A stretch of DNA of 49,949 nt from the NCBI GenBank assembly GCA_900320225.1, contig ONRL01000021.1, positions 1 through 49,949 on the forward strand, read 5' to 3'. Shown piece after piece: positions 24,152-33,041 of the stretch (its first letter is position 1; the number at the start of each line of letters is the position of its first letter). The position numbers and the translations under genes were made by a program. Origin of the DNA: an uncultured Lentisphaerota bacterium. GTDB taxonomy: Bacteria; Verrucomicrobiota; Kiritimatiellia; RFP12; UBA1067. The notes under the pieces were generated by a model. It searched no databases. It saw only the letters and a program-made list of their open reading frames with translations, and was not told where the DNA came from.

Positions 24152-26203
24152 CTAATTTTTCCGGGCGGCGAGGACGATCGCCGTGCGGGCGGGCAGGTAG
24201 AGGCGGATGTGGTCCACGCGCTCGTTGCCGACGACGGACGGCTCGCTGAAGAACGTCTGGCGCGCCGCGATGCGGCCCTGCCCGCCGAAGCGGACCTCGT
24301 CCGTGTCGAGCACGCGCCGGTAGCTGCCGGGCGGCACGAGGACGGGATAGTCGGAATACGACTGCGACGCACTGAAGTTAAACACGAACACGAGTCCGCC
24401 GCGCCAGAACGCGAGCGTCTGGTCGGCGTCGTTCGCGGCGAGCAGGATAGGCGACGTGCCGCGCAGCGCGCGGTACTTCGTGACCACGCGGATCATCTCC
24501 GCGTCGAAGTCGCCGAGTCCCTTGAAGCGCAGCGCCGGATCGTCGCGCAGCGACCACTGGCGCCGCGCGTGGCTATAGTCCCAGCCGTTCTCGGCGCGCG
24601 GGAAGTCGATCCACTCGGGGTGGCCGAACTCGTTGCCCATGAAGTTGAGGTACGCGCCGCCAGAGCAGGCAAACGTGGCGAGGCGCGCCATCTTGTGGAG
24701 CGCCACGCCGCGGTCCGTCTCCAGGCCGTGCTGGTCCACGCCCATGCCCCAGTAGATCGCCTTGTCGACGAGCTGGAAGAAGAACGTCTTGCCGCCCACG
24801 AGCGCCTGGTCGTGCGATTCCACGTAGCTCACCACCTGCTCGTCGGCGCGCTTGTCGGTGAGCGCGTGGAAGAGGCCGTGCATGTTCCAGTCCTCGTCGC
24901 GCACCTTTTCGGCGAGGTGGAACCAGTAGTCCGGCTCGCCCATCGCCATGCGGTAGTCGAAGCCCATGCCGCAGTCCTTGAGCGGCGCGGCGCAGCCGGG
25001 CATGCCGCTCACGTCCTCGGCCACGGTGATCGCGCGCGGATGCGCCTCGTGGATGACGCGGTTCGCGAGGGCGAGATAGCACCAGGCGTCGTCGTCCACG
25101 TTGCCGTCGAAGTACTGCGCGTAGCCCGTGAAGGCCGTGCCGAGGCCGTGGTCGCGGTAGAGCATGGACGTGACGCCGTCGAAGCGGTAGCCGTCAAAGT
25201 GGAACGCGTCCAGCCAGTAGCGGCAGTTGGAGAGGAGGAAGTGCAGCACCTCGGTCTTGCCGTAGTCGAAGCAGCGCGAGTCCCATGCCGTGTGCCAGCC
25301 GCGCGGGCCGTCGTGGAAGTACTGGTACGGCGTGCCGTCGAAGAGCGAGAGGCCGTCGCGCTCGTTGCGGACGGCGTGGGAGTGTACGAGGTCCATGATC
25401 ACGAGCATCCCCATGCCGTGCGCCGTGTCGACGAGGCTCTTGAGGTCCTCGGGCGTGCCGAAGCGGGAGCTCGGCGCGAAGAAGCTGGAGACGTGGTAGC
25501 CGAAGCTGCCGTAGTACGGATGCTCCATCACGGCCATCAGCTGCACCACGTTGTAGCCGGCCGCCTTGATGCGGGGGAGAATGTTGTCGCGGAACTCCGC
25601 GTACGTGCCGACCTTCCCCTCCTCCTGAGCCATGCCCACGTGGGCTTCGTAGATGAGGGGGGGATGGGGAACGGGGAATGGGGAACGGGGAACGGGGGAA
25701 CGGGGGTTTTTCCAGACGTAGGGGTTCTTCGGCTCCCAGACCTGGGCGCTGAAGAGGTTAGTCTGCGGGTCTTGCACCACGCGCCGCGCGTAGGCGGGAA
25801 TGCGTTCACCGCGTCCGCCGTCCCAGTGCACCTCCAGGTGGTAGAACTGCCCGTGGCGGATTGCGCGCAGCGGGAACGTGCGTTCCCACACGTCGGTGCC
25901 GGGAATGCGCGCGAGCTTGAAGCGCGGGAGAATGTCCCACTTCGAGAAATCGCCCACGAGCCACATGTCCGTCGCGTGCGGCGCCCATTCGCGGAACACC
26001 CATCCCGTCGCCGTGCGGTGGAGGCCGAAGTACTCGTGCGCGCTCGCCCAGTCGGCGAGGCGCCCCTTCCCGCCGGTCAGCTCACGCGCCTTGGCGCGCG
26101 CATGCGCGGCGCGCCCGCGCACCGCGTCCGCGTAGGGGGCGAGGTACGGGTCGTCCAGAAGTCGCGGACATTCTCCCGGTCCGTTCTTGCGACAAGCTTT
26201 CAT
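24152..26203 (-). CDS. glgB: 1,4-alpha-glucan branching enzyme
   Basis: The 683-residue GH13 enzyme would make alpha-1,6 branches in glycogen. An N-terminal CBM48-like domain (TATGWVFREWAPHATDMWLVG) precedes the barrel. Catalytic residues fit D342 (YRFDGV), E396 (VAEDVSG) and D465 (VESHDQ). The closest layout is the eukaryotic-type branching enzyme (PPLIYEAHVGMAQEEGKVGT; GNEFGHPEWIDFPR). ATG 26203 lies 7 bases after TACAAT, so the mRNA is probably leaderless. Residues about 165-183, rich in Pro, Arg and Ser, are encoded by a G-rich simple repeat. Confidence 0.93.
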   Translation of the reverse strand: MKACRKNGPGECPRLLDDPYLAPYADAVRGRAAHARAKARELTGGKGRLADWASAHEYFGLHRTATGWVFREWAPHATDMWLVGDFSKWDILPRFKLARIPGTDVWERTFPLRAIRHGQFYHLEVHWDGGRGERIPAYARRVVQDPQTNLFSAQVWEPKNPYVWKNPRSPVPRSPFPVPHPPLIYEAHVGMAQEEGKVGTYAEFRDNILPRIKAAGYNVVQLMAVMEHPYYGSFGYHVSSFFAPSSRFGTPEDLKSLVDTAHGMGMLVIMDLVHSHAVRNERDGLSLFDGTPYQYFHDGPRGWHTAWDSRCFDYGKTEVLHFLLSNCRYWLDAFHFDGYRFDGVTSMLYRDHGLGTAFTGYAQYFDGNVDDDAWCYLALANRVIHEAHPRAITVAEDVSGMPGCAAPLKDCGMGFDYRMAMGEPDYWFHLAEKVRDEDWNMHGLFHALTDKRADEQVVSYVESHDQALVGGKTFFFQLVDKAIYWGMGVDQHGLETDRGVALHKMARLATFACSGGAYLNFMGNEFGHPEWIDFPRAENGWDYSHARRQWSLRDDPALRFKGLGDFDAEMIRVVTKYRALRGTSPILLAANDADQTLAFWRGGLVFVFNFSASQSYSDYPVLVPPGSYRRVLDTDEVRFGGQGRIAARQTFFSEPSVVGNERVDHIRLYLPARTAIVLAARKN
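25656..25711. repeat. G-rich simple repeat inside glgB
   Basis: The plus strand repeats ggggaacg and ggggaatg units. On the minus strand it encodes PRSPVPRSPFPVPHPP just before the conserved LIYEAHVGM of GlgB, that is, at the linker between CBM48 and the barrel. Confidence 0.8.
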
Positions 26204-26210
26204 GTGCCGT

Positions 26211-26216
26211 ATTGTA
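26211..26216 (-). promoter_or_regulatory. -10 element of glgB
   Basis: TACAAT on the minus strand, 7 bases before ATG 26203. It follows the same spacing as the leaderless starts at 3879 and 9231. Confidence 0.5.
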
Positions 26217-26242
26217 CCATGTCCGCACGCTCCGCGCAACCG

Positions 26243-27793
26243 TTAGTGCACGGGAAAAACATAGCGTTTGAACGGCTCCACGACTTCCACGTTGGAACCA
26301 AAGCGATCAACAAGGCCCTTGCGGCGCGCGGCAAGCGCGTCTGCGTCGCCGTGGATGAGAAAGATGCGCGATGCGCGGTTGTTGGCCAGCCAGACGTCGT
26401 TCTCCGCGGCGTCGCCGTGTCCGGAGAAACAGGAATACGACTTGACGTCGCACCGCACGGGAATCTGCTGTCCGCCGACCGAGATTTCCTTCGCGCCCGA
26501 ACGCAGGCTGTGGCCCGGCGCGCCGGGTGACTGGTATCCCACGAGGCAGACCCGCACGGCGGGATTCGTCGCGAGGTCGGGGAGCAGCCCCACGGACGCC
26601 CCGGCGTCCATCATCCCGGACGTGGTCAGCAGGATGGCGCCGCCCTTCACGTGCTTGGACGGCGTGAAGCGCGGCTTGGTGCGCTTGAAGAGCGGCAACG
26701 CGGCGCGGATGTCCACATCGTTCCACTCCGGGTGATCGAAGTAGGCCTGCATGACGTTGCGCGCCGTGGAGGAGAGCATGTACACCGGCGCGTCGGCGGG
26801 GATGTCGCCCTTCGCCATGCCCTGCGAAATTTCGTAGAACACGCGCTGCGTGCGGTCGAGCGCAAACGCCGGCACCCACGCAAGGCCACCGCCGCGCACC
26901 GTGTCGCCCACGTCCTTGCGGAAACGCGCGTACTCCGCTTCTACCGCCTCGCGTCCGCCACCGGAGGCGTCGCCGTAGGTCGATTCGATGAACACGGCGT
27001 CCGCCGCACGGGCGGGTTCGATCGTGCGCACGAGGCGCGAACGGTACGTGCCGAGATCGCCGGAGAAGACAAGCGTGTTCGTACCCTCGGCGATGTAGAT
27101 CGCCGAAGCGCCCGGAATGTGCTTCACGGGACGGAACGTGACGGCAAACGGACCGATCTTCGTCGGCACGTCGAACGGCGCGGTCTTGAACCGCGCGACC
27201 AGCGTCTCCACTTCCGTTTCAAGGCACTCGCGGCAGGCGGAGAGCGTCGTCGTCACGTGCGCGTCCAGTTCCGCTCGCGTGCCAGTGAACGAGCGGCGGT
27301 TGTGCGCGGATATCTTCCCCGCCCATTCGCAGTCCGCATGCCAGTGGACCTTCCGCGTGCGCCCGCCCTTCGCCTTCGCCGACCACACCCAGTTGCGCCG
27401 CACGGACTCGTCGTAGACGAGCTGCGAGGGCCACACGAGCGCGAGGAGGTCGCGCGTCGGTTCCGTCGACCAGAATGCGCCCTTGAATCCCGACTGGGCG
27501 ATCTCCGGCACGCGTCCCGCGTGATCCTGGTGCGCATGCGTGAGGAGGATGCAGTCGATCGACGCGGGATCGAAGCGGAAGCCCGTCTCTGCCGGCGCGT
27601 TCGTGGACGTGTGGTCGTCCCCGTAGGCGGTGCCGCAGTCCACGAGCATGCGGAAGCCTCCGCTCTCCACGAGCGCGCAGCTGCCGCCGACCTGTCCCGC
27701 GCCGCCGTAGAACGTGACGGCGATCTCGCCAAACGCGGCGAGCCCAGCGCAAAGCAGGAAAGAGAATAGAAACGATTTAACGCGAACGCGCAT
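26243..27793 (-). CDS. Exported metallo-beta-lactamase / beta-CASP protein
   Basis: The 516-residue protein begins with a Sec signal peptide (VKSFLFSFLLCAGLAAFGE), followed directly by a metallo-beta-lactamase fold: GGAGQVGGSCALVESGG, motif THAHQDHAG, His in KHIPGASA and Asp in FSGDLGTY. A beta-CASP module follows with FIESTYGD, WVPAFALDRTQRVFY and the C-terminal CFSGHGD. Beta-CASP enzymes of this group are mostly cytoplasmic RNases or DNases, so export is unusual. The start at 27793 overlaps the pseudouridine synthase gene by 17 bases. The substrate is unknown. Confidence 0.82.
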   Translation of the reverse strand: MRVRVKSFLFSFLLCAGLAAFGEIAVTFYGGAGQVGGSCALVESGGFRMLVDCGTAYGDDHTSTNAPAETGFRFDPASIDCILLTHAHQDHAGRVPEIAQSGFKGAFWSTEPTRDLLALVWPSQLVYDESVRRNWVWSAKAKGGRTRKVHWHADCEWAGKISAHNRRSFTGTRAELDAHVTTTLSACRECLETEVETLVARFKTAPFDVPTKIGPFAVTFRPVKHIPGASAIYIAEGTNTLVFSGDLGTYRSRLVRTIEPARAADAVFIESTYGDASGGGREAVEAEYARFRKDVGDTVRGGGLAWVPAFALDRTQRVFYEISQGMAKGDIPADAPVYMLSSTARNVMQAYFDHPEWNDVDIRAALPLFKRTKPRFTPSKHVKGGAILLTTSGMMDAGASVGLLPDLATNPAVRVCLVGYQSPGAPGHSLRSGAKEISVGGQQIPVRCDVKSYSCFSGHGDAAENDVWLANNRASRIFLIHGDADALAARRKGLVDRFGSNVEVVEPFKRYVFPVH

Positions 27794-28469
27794 AGACGAT
27801 GTCCTCCGGTGGCGCGGCCGTGAACGTAAGCGGCCGATGGGTGACGGGATGGTTGAAGGAAAGCTGGACGGCGTGGAGCAGGTGGCGGGTGGGCGGCGGC
27901 GCGAGGCGGCGGTCCTTCGCGGCGTCGCCGTAGAGGGCGTCGCCCACCACGGGATGTCCGAGGTGCGCGGCGTGCACGCGGATCTGGTGCGTGCGCCCGG
28001 TCTCGATCGTGAACTCGACGAGCGCGAGCGCGCCCTTGCGCTGGAGCGTGGTCCAGTGGGTGACGGCGCGCTTGCCGTCGCGCTCGACCACCGCCATGCG
28101 CTTCGGGTCCCACGGCTTGCGCCCGATGAGCGTCTCAAGCGTGCCGACGCGCGGCTCGGGCGCGCCGTGCAGGACGGCGAGGTAGGTCTTGCGCACGGAG
28201 ACGTGGTCCTCGAAATCGCGCCGGAGCGCGCGCATCGCGCGCTCGGTCTTCGCGAACACCATCACGCCGCTCGTCTCCTGGTCGAGACGGTGCACCACGC
28301 CCGAACGCTCCACGCTGCCCACGCCGCGCATCTGCGGACAGTGCGCGAGCAAAGCGTCCACGAGCGTGCCGTCGGGGTGGCCGGGCGCGGGATGCACGAT
28401 CATCCCCGCCGGTTTGTCGACGACGAGGATGTCGTCGTCCTCAAAGAGAATGTCGATTGCGCCTGTCAT
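27777..28469 (-). CDS. RluA-family pseudouridine synthase without S4 domain
   Basis: The 230-residue RNA-modifying enzyme starts with ILFEDDDILVVDKPAG and carries the catalytic-Asp motif HRLDQETSGVMVFAK and the late GRTHQIRVH motif. No S4 RNA-binding domain precedes the catalytic domain, so it is shorter than RluD/RluC. It isomerises uridine in rRNA or tRNA; the exact site is not predictable. Its start overlaps the ispF stop as ATGA. Confidence 0.9.
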   Translation of the reverse strand: MTGAIDILFEDDDILVVDKPAGMIVHPAPGHPDGTLVDALLAHCPQMRGVGSVERSGVVHRLDQETSGVMVFAKTERAMRALRRDFEDHVSVRKTYLAVLHGAPEPRVGTLETLIGRKPWDPKRMAVVERDGKRAVTHWTTLQRKGALALVEFTIETGRTHQIRVHAAHLGHPVVGDALYGDAAKDRRLAPPPTRHLLHAVQLSFNHPVTHRPLTFTAAPPEDIVYARSR

Positions 28470-28936
28470 GGGAGGAGCAGCGTCACGCAGTGGACGGCGA
28501 TGCCCTTCCCTTCACCGACGGCGTCCATGCCTTCGTTCGTCTTTGCCTTCACGGAGACGGACGACACGGAAACGCCCAGTTCCTCGGCGAGGCGGGCGCG
28601 GATGGCGTCGATGTGGGGACGCAGCTTCGGGCGCTCGCAGATGACCGTGGCGTCCACGTTCCCCACCTCGTAGCCCGCCGCGCGCACGTCCGCGACGGCT
28701 GTGCGGAGGAACAACGTGGAGTCGGCGTTCGCCCAGCGCGGGTCGGAGTCGGGGAAGTGCGAGCCGATGTCGCCCAGCGCCGCCGCGCCGTAGAGCGCGT
28801 CGACGAGGGCGTGGATGAGGACGTCTGCGTCCGAGTGGCCGCGGAGGCCGGGCGCATCGGGGATGGTGACGCCGCCCAGCCTGAGCGGACGCCCCGCGTC
28901 GAACACGTGCGAATCGTATCCGAACCCGATGCGCAT
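28466..28936 (-). CDS. ispF: 2-C-methyl-D-erythritol 2,4-cyclodiphosphate synthase
   Basis: The 156-residue protein matches IspF end to end: IGFGYDSHVF (zinc Asp and His), LRGHSDADVLIHALVDAL, GDIGSHFPDSDP and the final KAKTNEGMDAVGEGKGIA. It makes the cyclic diphosphate in the MEP isoprenoid pathway, the route that begins with Dxs (44062-45702). It follows the infC stop by 5 bases. Confidence 0.95.
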   Translation of the reverse strand: MRIGFGYDSHVFDAGRPLRLGGVTIPDAPGLRGHSDADVLIHALVDALYGAAALGDIGSHFPDSDPRWANADSTLFLRTAVADVRAAGYEVGNVDATVICERPKLRPHIDAIRARLAEELGVSVSSVSVKAKTNEGMDAVGEGKGIAVHCVTLLLP

Positions 28937-28941
28937 GGCCG

Positions 28942-29565
<624 letters not shown>

Positions 29566-29589
29566 AAGTCACCTCACCTTTTTTGTTTG

Positions 29590-31311
29590 TTACTGTTTGT
29601 TCTTCAAGTCTTCATCGACCTTTGCGATGAAGTCCTCAAGCTTCATGGCCCCCAGGTCGCCCGCGCCGCGCTGGCGCACGGAGACGACGCCCGCGGCCTC
29701 GTCGCGTCCGCCCGCCACGAGGAGGTACGGCACCTTCGCCACCGTGCCGTTGCGGATCTTCGCGCCGAGCTTGTCGGCGGAGGCGTCGATCTCCACGCGG
29801 AGGCCGCGCGCGGCGAGCGCGTCGCGGATCTTCTGCGCGTAGGGGACCTGCTTGTCCGTGATGGGGAGAATGCGCACCTGCTCCGGCGAGAGCCACAGCG
29901 GGAACGAACCCGCGTAGTGCTCGATCAGGATGCCGATGAAGCGCTCGAGCGAGCCGAGCACCGCGCGGTGGAGCATCACGGGGTGGTGCTTCTGGCTGTC
30001 GGGGCCGATGTACTCGGCGTTCAGGCGCTCGGCGCTGGGGAGCTGGTAGTCGAGCTGGATCGTGCCGCACTGCCACGGGCGCCCGAGGGCGTCGATGAGC
30101 GTGAACTCGAGCTTCGGGCCGTAGAACGCGCCTTCGCCGGGCTGGATCTCGTAGTCCATGCCGGACGCCTTGCACGCGGCGGCGAGGGCCGCCTCGGCGT
30201 GCTGCCAGGTGGCCTCGTCGCCCACGTGGTCCTCGGGCATCGTGGAGAGCTTCACGAGCAGGTTCTTGTCGAAGCCGAAGTCCTTGTACACGTCCTTCAG
30301 CAGACGGCAGAACTTCGCGACCTCCTCCTCGATCTGCTCCTCGGTGCAGATGATGTGCGCGTCGTCCTGCACGAACCCGCGCACGCGCATGATGCCGTGC
30401 AGCGTGCCGCTCGGCTCGTTGCGCGCGCAGTGGCCGAACTCGGCGAGGCGCAGCGGCAGGTCCTTGTAGGAGCGCATGCGGCTCTTGAAGATCTCGAGCG
30501 CGCCGGGGCAGTTCATGGGCTTCACCGCGAAGACGCGCTTCTCGCTCTCCGTGACGAACATGTTCGCCTTGTAGTGGTCCCAGTGACCGCTCCGCTCCCA
30601 GAGGCTGCGCGGCATGATGGCGGGGGTGTTGACCTCCTGGTAGCCGTCCTTGATCAGCTTCGCGCGCATGTAGTCCTGCAGCGCCACGTAGATCGTCCAG
30701 CCCTTCGGGTGCCAGAAGATCTGGCCGGGGTCCTCGGGATCGAGGTGGAAGAGGTCGAGCTCCACGCCGAGACGGCGGTGGTCGCGCTTCTTCGCCTCCT
30801 CGAGGCGGGCGACGTACGCGTCGAGCTCCGCCTGGTCCTTGCCGACGATGCCGTAGACGCGCTGGAGCATCTTGTTGTTCTCGTCGCCGCGGTAGTAGCT
30901 GCCCGCCACCTTCATGAGCTTGACGGCGCCGATCTGCGCGGAGTGCTCCACGTGCGGGCCGCGGCACATCTCGAAGTAGTCGCCAACCTCGTAGGTGCTG
31001 ATCGTCTCGCCTTCGGGGATGTCCGCGAGGCGCTCGAGCTTGTACTTCTGGCCGGCGAGGCGCGCCGCCACGTCGGGACGCGACATCTCCGCGCGCACGA
31101 ACGGCTCGTCGAGCGCGATGAGGCGCGCGATCTCCTTTTCAAGGGCGGGGAAGTCCTCGGGGGCGAGCCGGTGCTCGAGGTCGAAGTCGTAGTAGAAGCC
31201 GTCGTCCGTCGCGGGGCCGATGTCCGTCTGGGTGCCGGGAAAGAGATTGCAGACCGCACGCGCGGTCAAGTGCGCGGCGGAATGACGCCGCATTTCATCT
31301 GTTATTTCCAT
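29590..31311 (-). CDS. thrS: Threonyl-tRNA synthetase lacking the TGS domain
   Basis: The 573-residue enzyme charges tRNA-Thr. It begins directly with the editing domain (HSAAH; the later CRGPHV), then the class II catalytic core with motif 2 (FGHCARNEPSGTLHGIMRVR) and motif 3 (HRAVLGSLERFIGILIEH), and an anticodon-binding domain. The usual N-terminal TGS domain of about 60 residues is absent, as in some other bacterial ThrRS. A promoter-like pair lies at 31345-31373. Confidence 0.95.
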   Translation of the reverse strand: MEITDEMRRHSAAHLTARAVCNLFPGTQTDIGPATDDGFYYDFDLEHRLAPEDFPALEKEIARLIALDEPFVRAEMSRPDVAARLAGQKYKLERLADIPEGETISTYEVGDYFEMCRGPHVEHSAQIGAVKLMKVAGSYYRGDENNKMLQRVYGIVGKDQAELDAYVARLEEAKKRDHRRLGVELDLFHLDPEDPGQIFWHPKGWTIYVALQDYMRAKLIKDGYQEVNTPAIMPRSLWERSGHWDHYKANMFVTESEKRVFAVKPMNCPGALEIFKSRMRSYKDLPLRLAEFGHCARNEPSGTLHGIMRVRGFVQDDAHIICTEEQIEEEVAKFCRLLKDVYKDFGFDKNLLVKLSTMPEDHVGDEATWQHAEAALAAACKASGMDYEIQPGEGAFYGPKLEFTLIDALGRPWQCGTIQLDYQLPSAERLNAEYIGPDSQKHHPVMLHRAVLGSLERFIGILIEHYAGSFPLWLSPEQVRILPITDKQVPYAQKIRDALAARGLRVEIDASADKLGAKIRNGTVAKVPYLLVAGGRDEAAGVVSVRQRGAGDLGAMKLEDFIAKVDEDLKNKQ

Positions 31312-31344
31312 TTATTTGTCCGTTTTTCTCCTTGGAACGAGAGT

Positions 31345-31373
31345 ATGATACCGCATTTTCGCTGCGAAAACAA
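31345..31373 (-). promoter_or_regulatory. Possible thrS promoter
   Basis: On the minus strand, TTGTTT, 17 bases, TATCAT. The implied leader is short, about 27 bases, and has AAGGAG, though 16 bases from the ATG. Confidence 0.45.
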
Positions 31374-31421
31374 GCAGAAACGGCGAAAATTTTGTGTTGA
31401 CGCGCAATTTCTCGGGTGTCC

Positions 31422-31451
31422 TTGCAATCGGTGCGCGGTGTGTGCTATAAT
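31422..31451 (+). promoter_or_regulatory. Promoter of the DUF2264 gene
   Basis: TTGCAA, 18 bases, TATAAT. The start codon is 27 bases further on, with a weak aaagaaagcgag ribosome site. Confidence 0.55.
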
Positions 31452-31478
31452 TCCGGCGTCAAAGAAAGCGAGACGAAC

Positions 31479-32699
31479 ATGAAACCATCAACCATCTGCC
31501 TTGCCACGGCGCTCGCGCTGTCGATCGGCGCGAGGGGGAACACGGGTTCCGAAGACCGCGCATTCTGGGTCGACTCCATGCTGCGCATCGTCGCACCGGT
31601 GGTCACGAACCTCGAGGCCGGCACGTTGCGCGCCAACCTCCCCCGCCGCGAAGGCAACCTCACGATCCCCTTTTCAGAGCTGGAGGCCTTCGGCCGCGTC
31701 ATGACCGGCTTCGCGCCCTGGTTCGAACTGCCCGACGACGACACGCCCGAGGGCAAGCTCCGCGCCGCGTGGCGGCCGCGTCTCCTCAAGGCGATCCGGA
31801 ACGCCGTGGACCCCGCCTCGCCCGACTTCCTCGTGTTCGCCGCCAAGGATCCCGTGCGCGGACGGCAACCGCTCGTGGATGCGGCGTTCTTCGCGCAGGG
31901 CCTTCTGCGCGCGCGCAAAGGCGTCTGGGAGAAGCTCGACGAAACCACGCGGCGCCTGACGGTCGACGCGCTTGTCTCCTCCCGCGTCACCAAGCCCGGC
32001 AACAACAACTGGCTGCTGTTCGCCGGCGAGATCGAGGCCTTCCTGCTGGAGGTCACCGGACAGTGCGACATGGACCGGCTCCGGCAGGGCGTGGACAAGT
32101 TCGCGCACGACTGGTATGTCGGCGAGGGCTATTATTCCGACGGCGCGCACATGGCCTTCGACGGCTACAACTCCTTCGTGATCCACCCCATGTTCTACGA
32201 AATCGCCTCCGTCATGGCAAAACATCAGATCAAGGACGGCGCGAGCTATCTCGCGCTGGAGAAAAAACGCCTCCGCCGCTTCGCCGACATCCAAGAGCGC
32301 ATGATCTCGCCGGAAGGGACCTTTCCCATGCTCGGCCGGTCCATCTGCTACCGTTTCGGGACGCTCCAGGGCCTCGCCCTCGCGGCGACGCTCGGTCCGG
32401 AGTTCCATCCCGCGTCCGACGGCGCCATACGCGCCGCGATGACGGCGGTCCTGCGCCGCCAGACCGTGCCGCGCAACTTCCGCCCCGACGGCTGGCTGAC
32501 GGTCGGCTTCAACGGCGAGCAACACGGTCTCGCCGAGCGGTACATCGGTTACGGGAGCGTCTACCTCTGCACGGCGTTTTTCCTCCCGCTCACGCTCCCG
32601 CCCGACGCACCTTTCTGGACGGCACCGGCCGAACCCTGGACCTGCAAGGCGGGATGGGACGGCGCGCCCGTGCCCATCGACCACCGGTTCGTGAAATAG
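31479..32699 (+). CDS. Exported DUF2264 family protein
   Basis: The 406-residue protein has a signal peptide (TICLATALALSIGARG) and a DUF2264-like all-helical toroid: AFGRVMTGFAPWFEL, PGNNNWLLFAGEIEAFLL, YSDGAHMAFDGYNSFVIHPM and LGRSICYRFGTLQGLALAA. DUF2264 proteins look like glycan-active (alpha/alpha)-barrel enzymes and often lie in polysaccharide loci; the reaction is not established. It stands alone, divergent from thrS and 5 bases before the promoter of the thi operon. Confidence 0.8.
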   Translation: MKPSTICLATALALSIGARGNTGSEDRAFWVDSMLRIVAPVVTNLEAGTLRANLPRREGNLTIPFSELEAFGRVMTGFAPWFELPDDDTPEGKLRAAWRPRLLKAIRNAVDPASPDFLVFAAKDPVRGRQPLVDAAFFAQGLLRARKGVWEKLDETTRRLTVDALVSSRVTKPGNNNWLLFAGEIEAFLLEVTGQCDMDRLRQGVDKFAHDWYVGEGYYSDGAHMAFDGYNSFVIHPMFYEIASVMAKHQIKDGASYLALEKKRLRRFADIQERMISPEGTFPMLGRSICYRFGTLQGLALAATLGPEFHPASDGAIRAAMTAVLRRQTVPRNFRPDGWLTVGFNGEQHGLAERYIGYGSVYLCTAFFLPLTLPPDAPFWTAPAEPWTCKAGWDGAPVPIDHRFVK

Positions 32700-32704
32700 C
32701 CCTA

Positions 32705-32733
32705 TTGACGCGGGGGAAAGAGTCGGGTATACT
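32705..32733 (+). promoter_or_regulatory. Promoter of the thi operon
   Basis: TTGACG, exactly 17 bases, TATACT. Transcription should begin near 32740, giving a leader of about 105 bases before thiS. Confidence 0.75.
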
Positions 32734-32739
32734 ATCCGG

Positions 32740-32845
32740 CGTCCAAGACTGAAAAGCCATGCGATGGGGGGCACCACCTCGGGTGCCGCTTACGCTGGCT
32801 TTTTCTTTTTTCCGGGGGCGACTCCGGCGGAGAGGAGAAACGAAG
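32740..32845 (+). promoter_or_regulatory. Structured leader of the thi operon, possible riboswitch or attenuator
   Basis: An 8-bp stem pairs aaaagcca (32752-32759) with tggctttt (32796-32803), enclosing a 6-bp hairpin ggcacc-acctcg-ggtgcc (32770-32787) and followed by a T-rich run. That is the form of an intrinsic terminator placed before thiS. The conserved boxes of the TPP riboswitch were not found. The ribosome site is agaggag just before ATG 32846. Confidence 0.5.
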
Positions 32846-33040
32846 ATGTTGAAAATCAACGGCGAGGAAAAGGAAGCCGCAGGCCAGACGGTCGCGGACT
32901 ACCTGGCGTCGTCCGGCTTCAACCTCGCGCGCGTCGTGGTGGAGCTGAACGAGGCGATCGTGCCGAAAGGACGCTACGCCGAGACAACGCTGCGCGACGG
33001 CGACCAGGTGGAGATCGTCTGCTTCATGGGAGGCGGCTAA
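32846..33040 (+). CDS. thiS: Sulfur carrier protein ThiS
   Basis: The 64-residue ubiquitin-like protein ends in GG-type residues (CFMGGG), which are activated as a thiocarboxylate to give sulfur to the thiazole of thiamine. VADYLASSGFNLARVVVELNEAIVPKGRYAET spans the family core (residues about 15-46). It is the first gene of thiS-thiF-thiG-thiH. ATG 32846 was chosen over an upstream in-frame start because a ribosome site precedes it. Confidence 0.93.
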   Translation: MLKINGEEKEAAGQTVADYLASSGFNLARVVVELNEAIVPKGRYAETTLRDGDQVEIVCFMGGG

Positions 33041-33041
33041 G

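Noticed and set aside
32740-32845. TPP riboswitch before thiS
   Set aside because: Expected from context, but its conserved boxes were not found; kept only as a structured leader.
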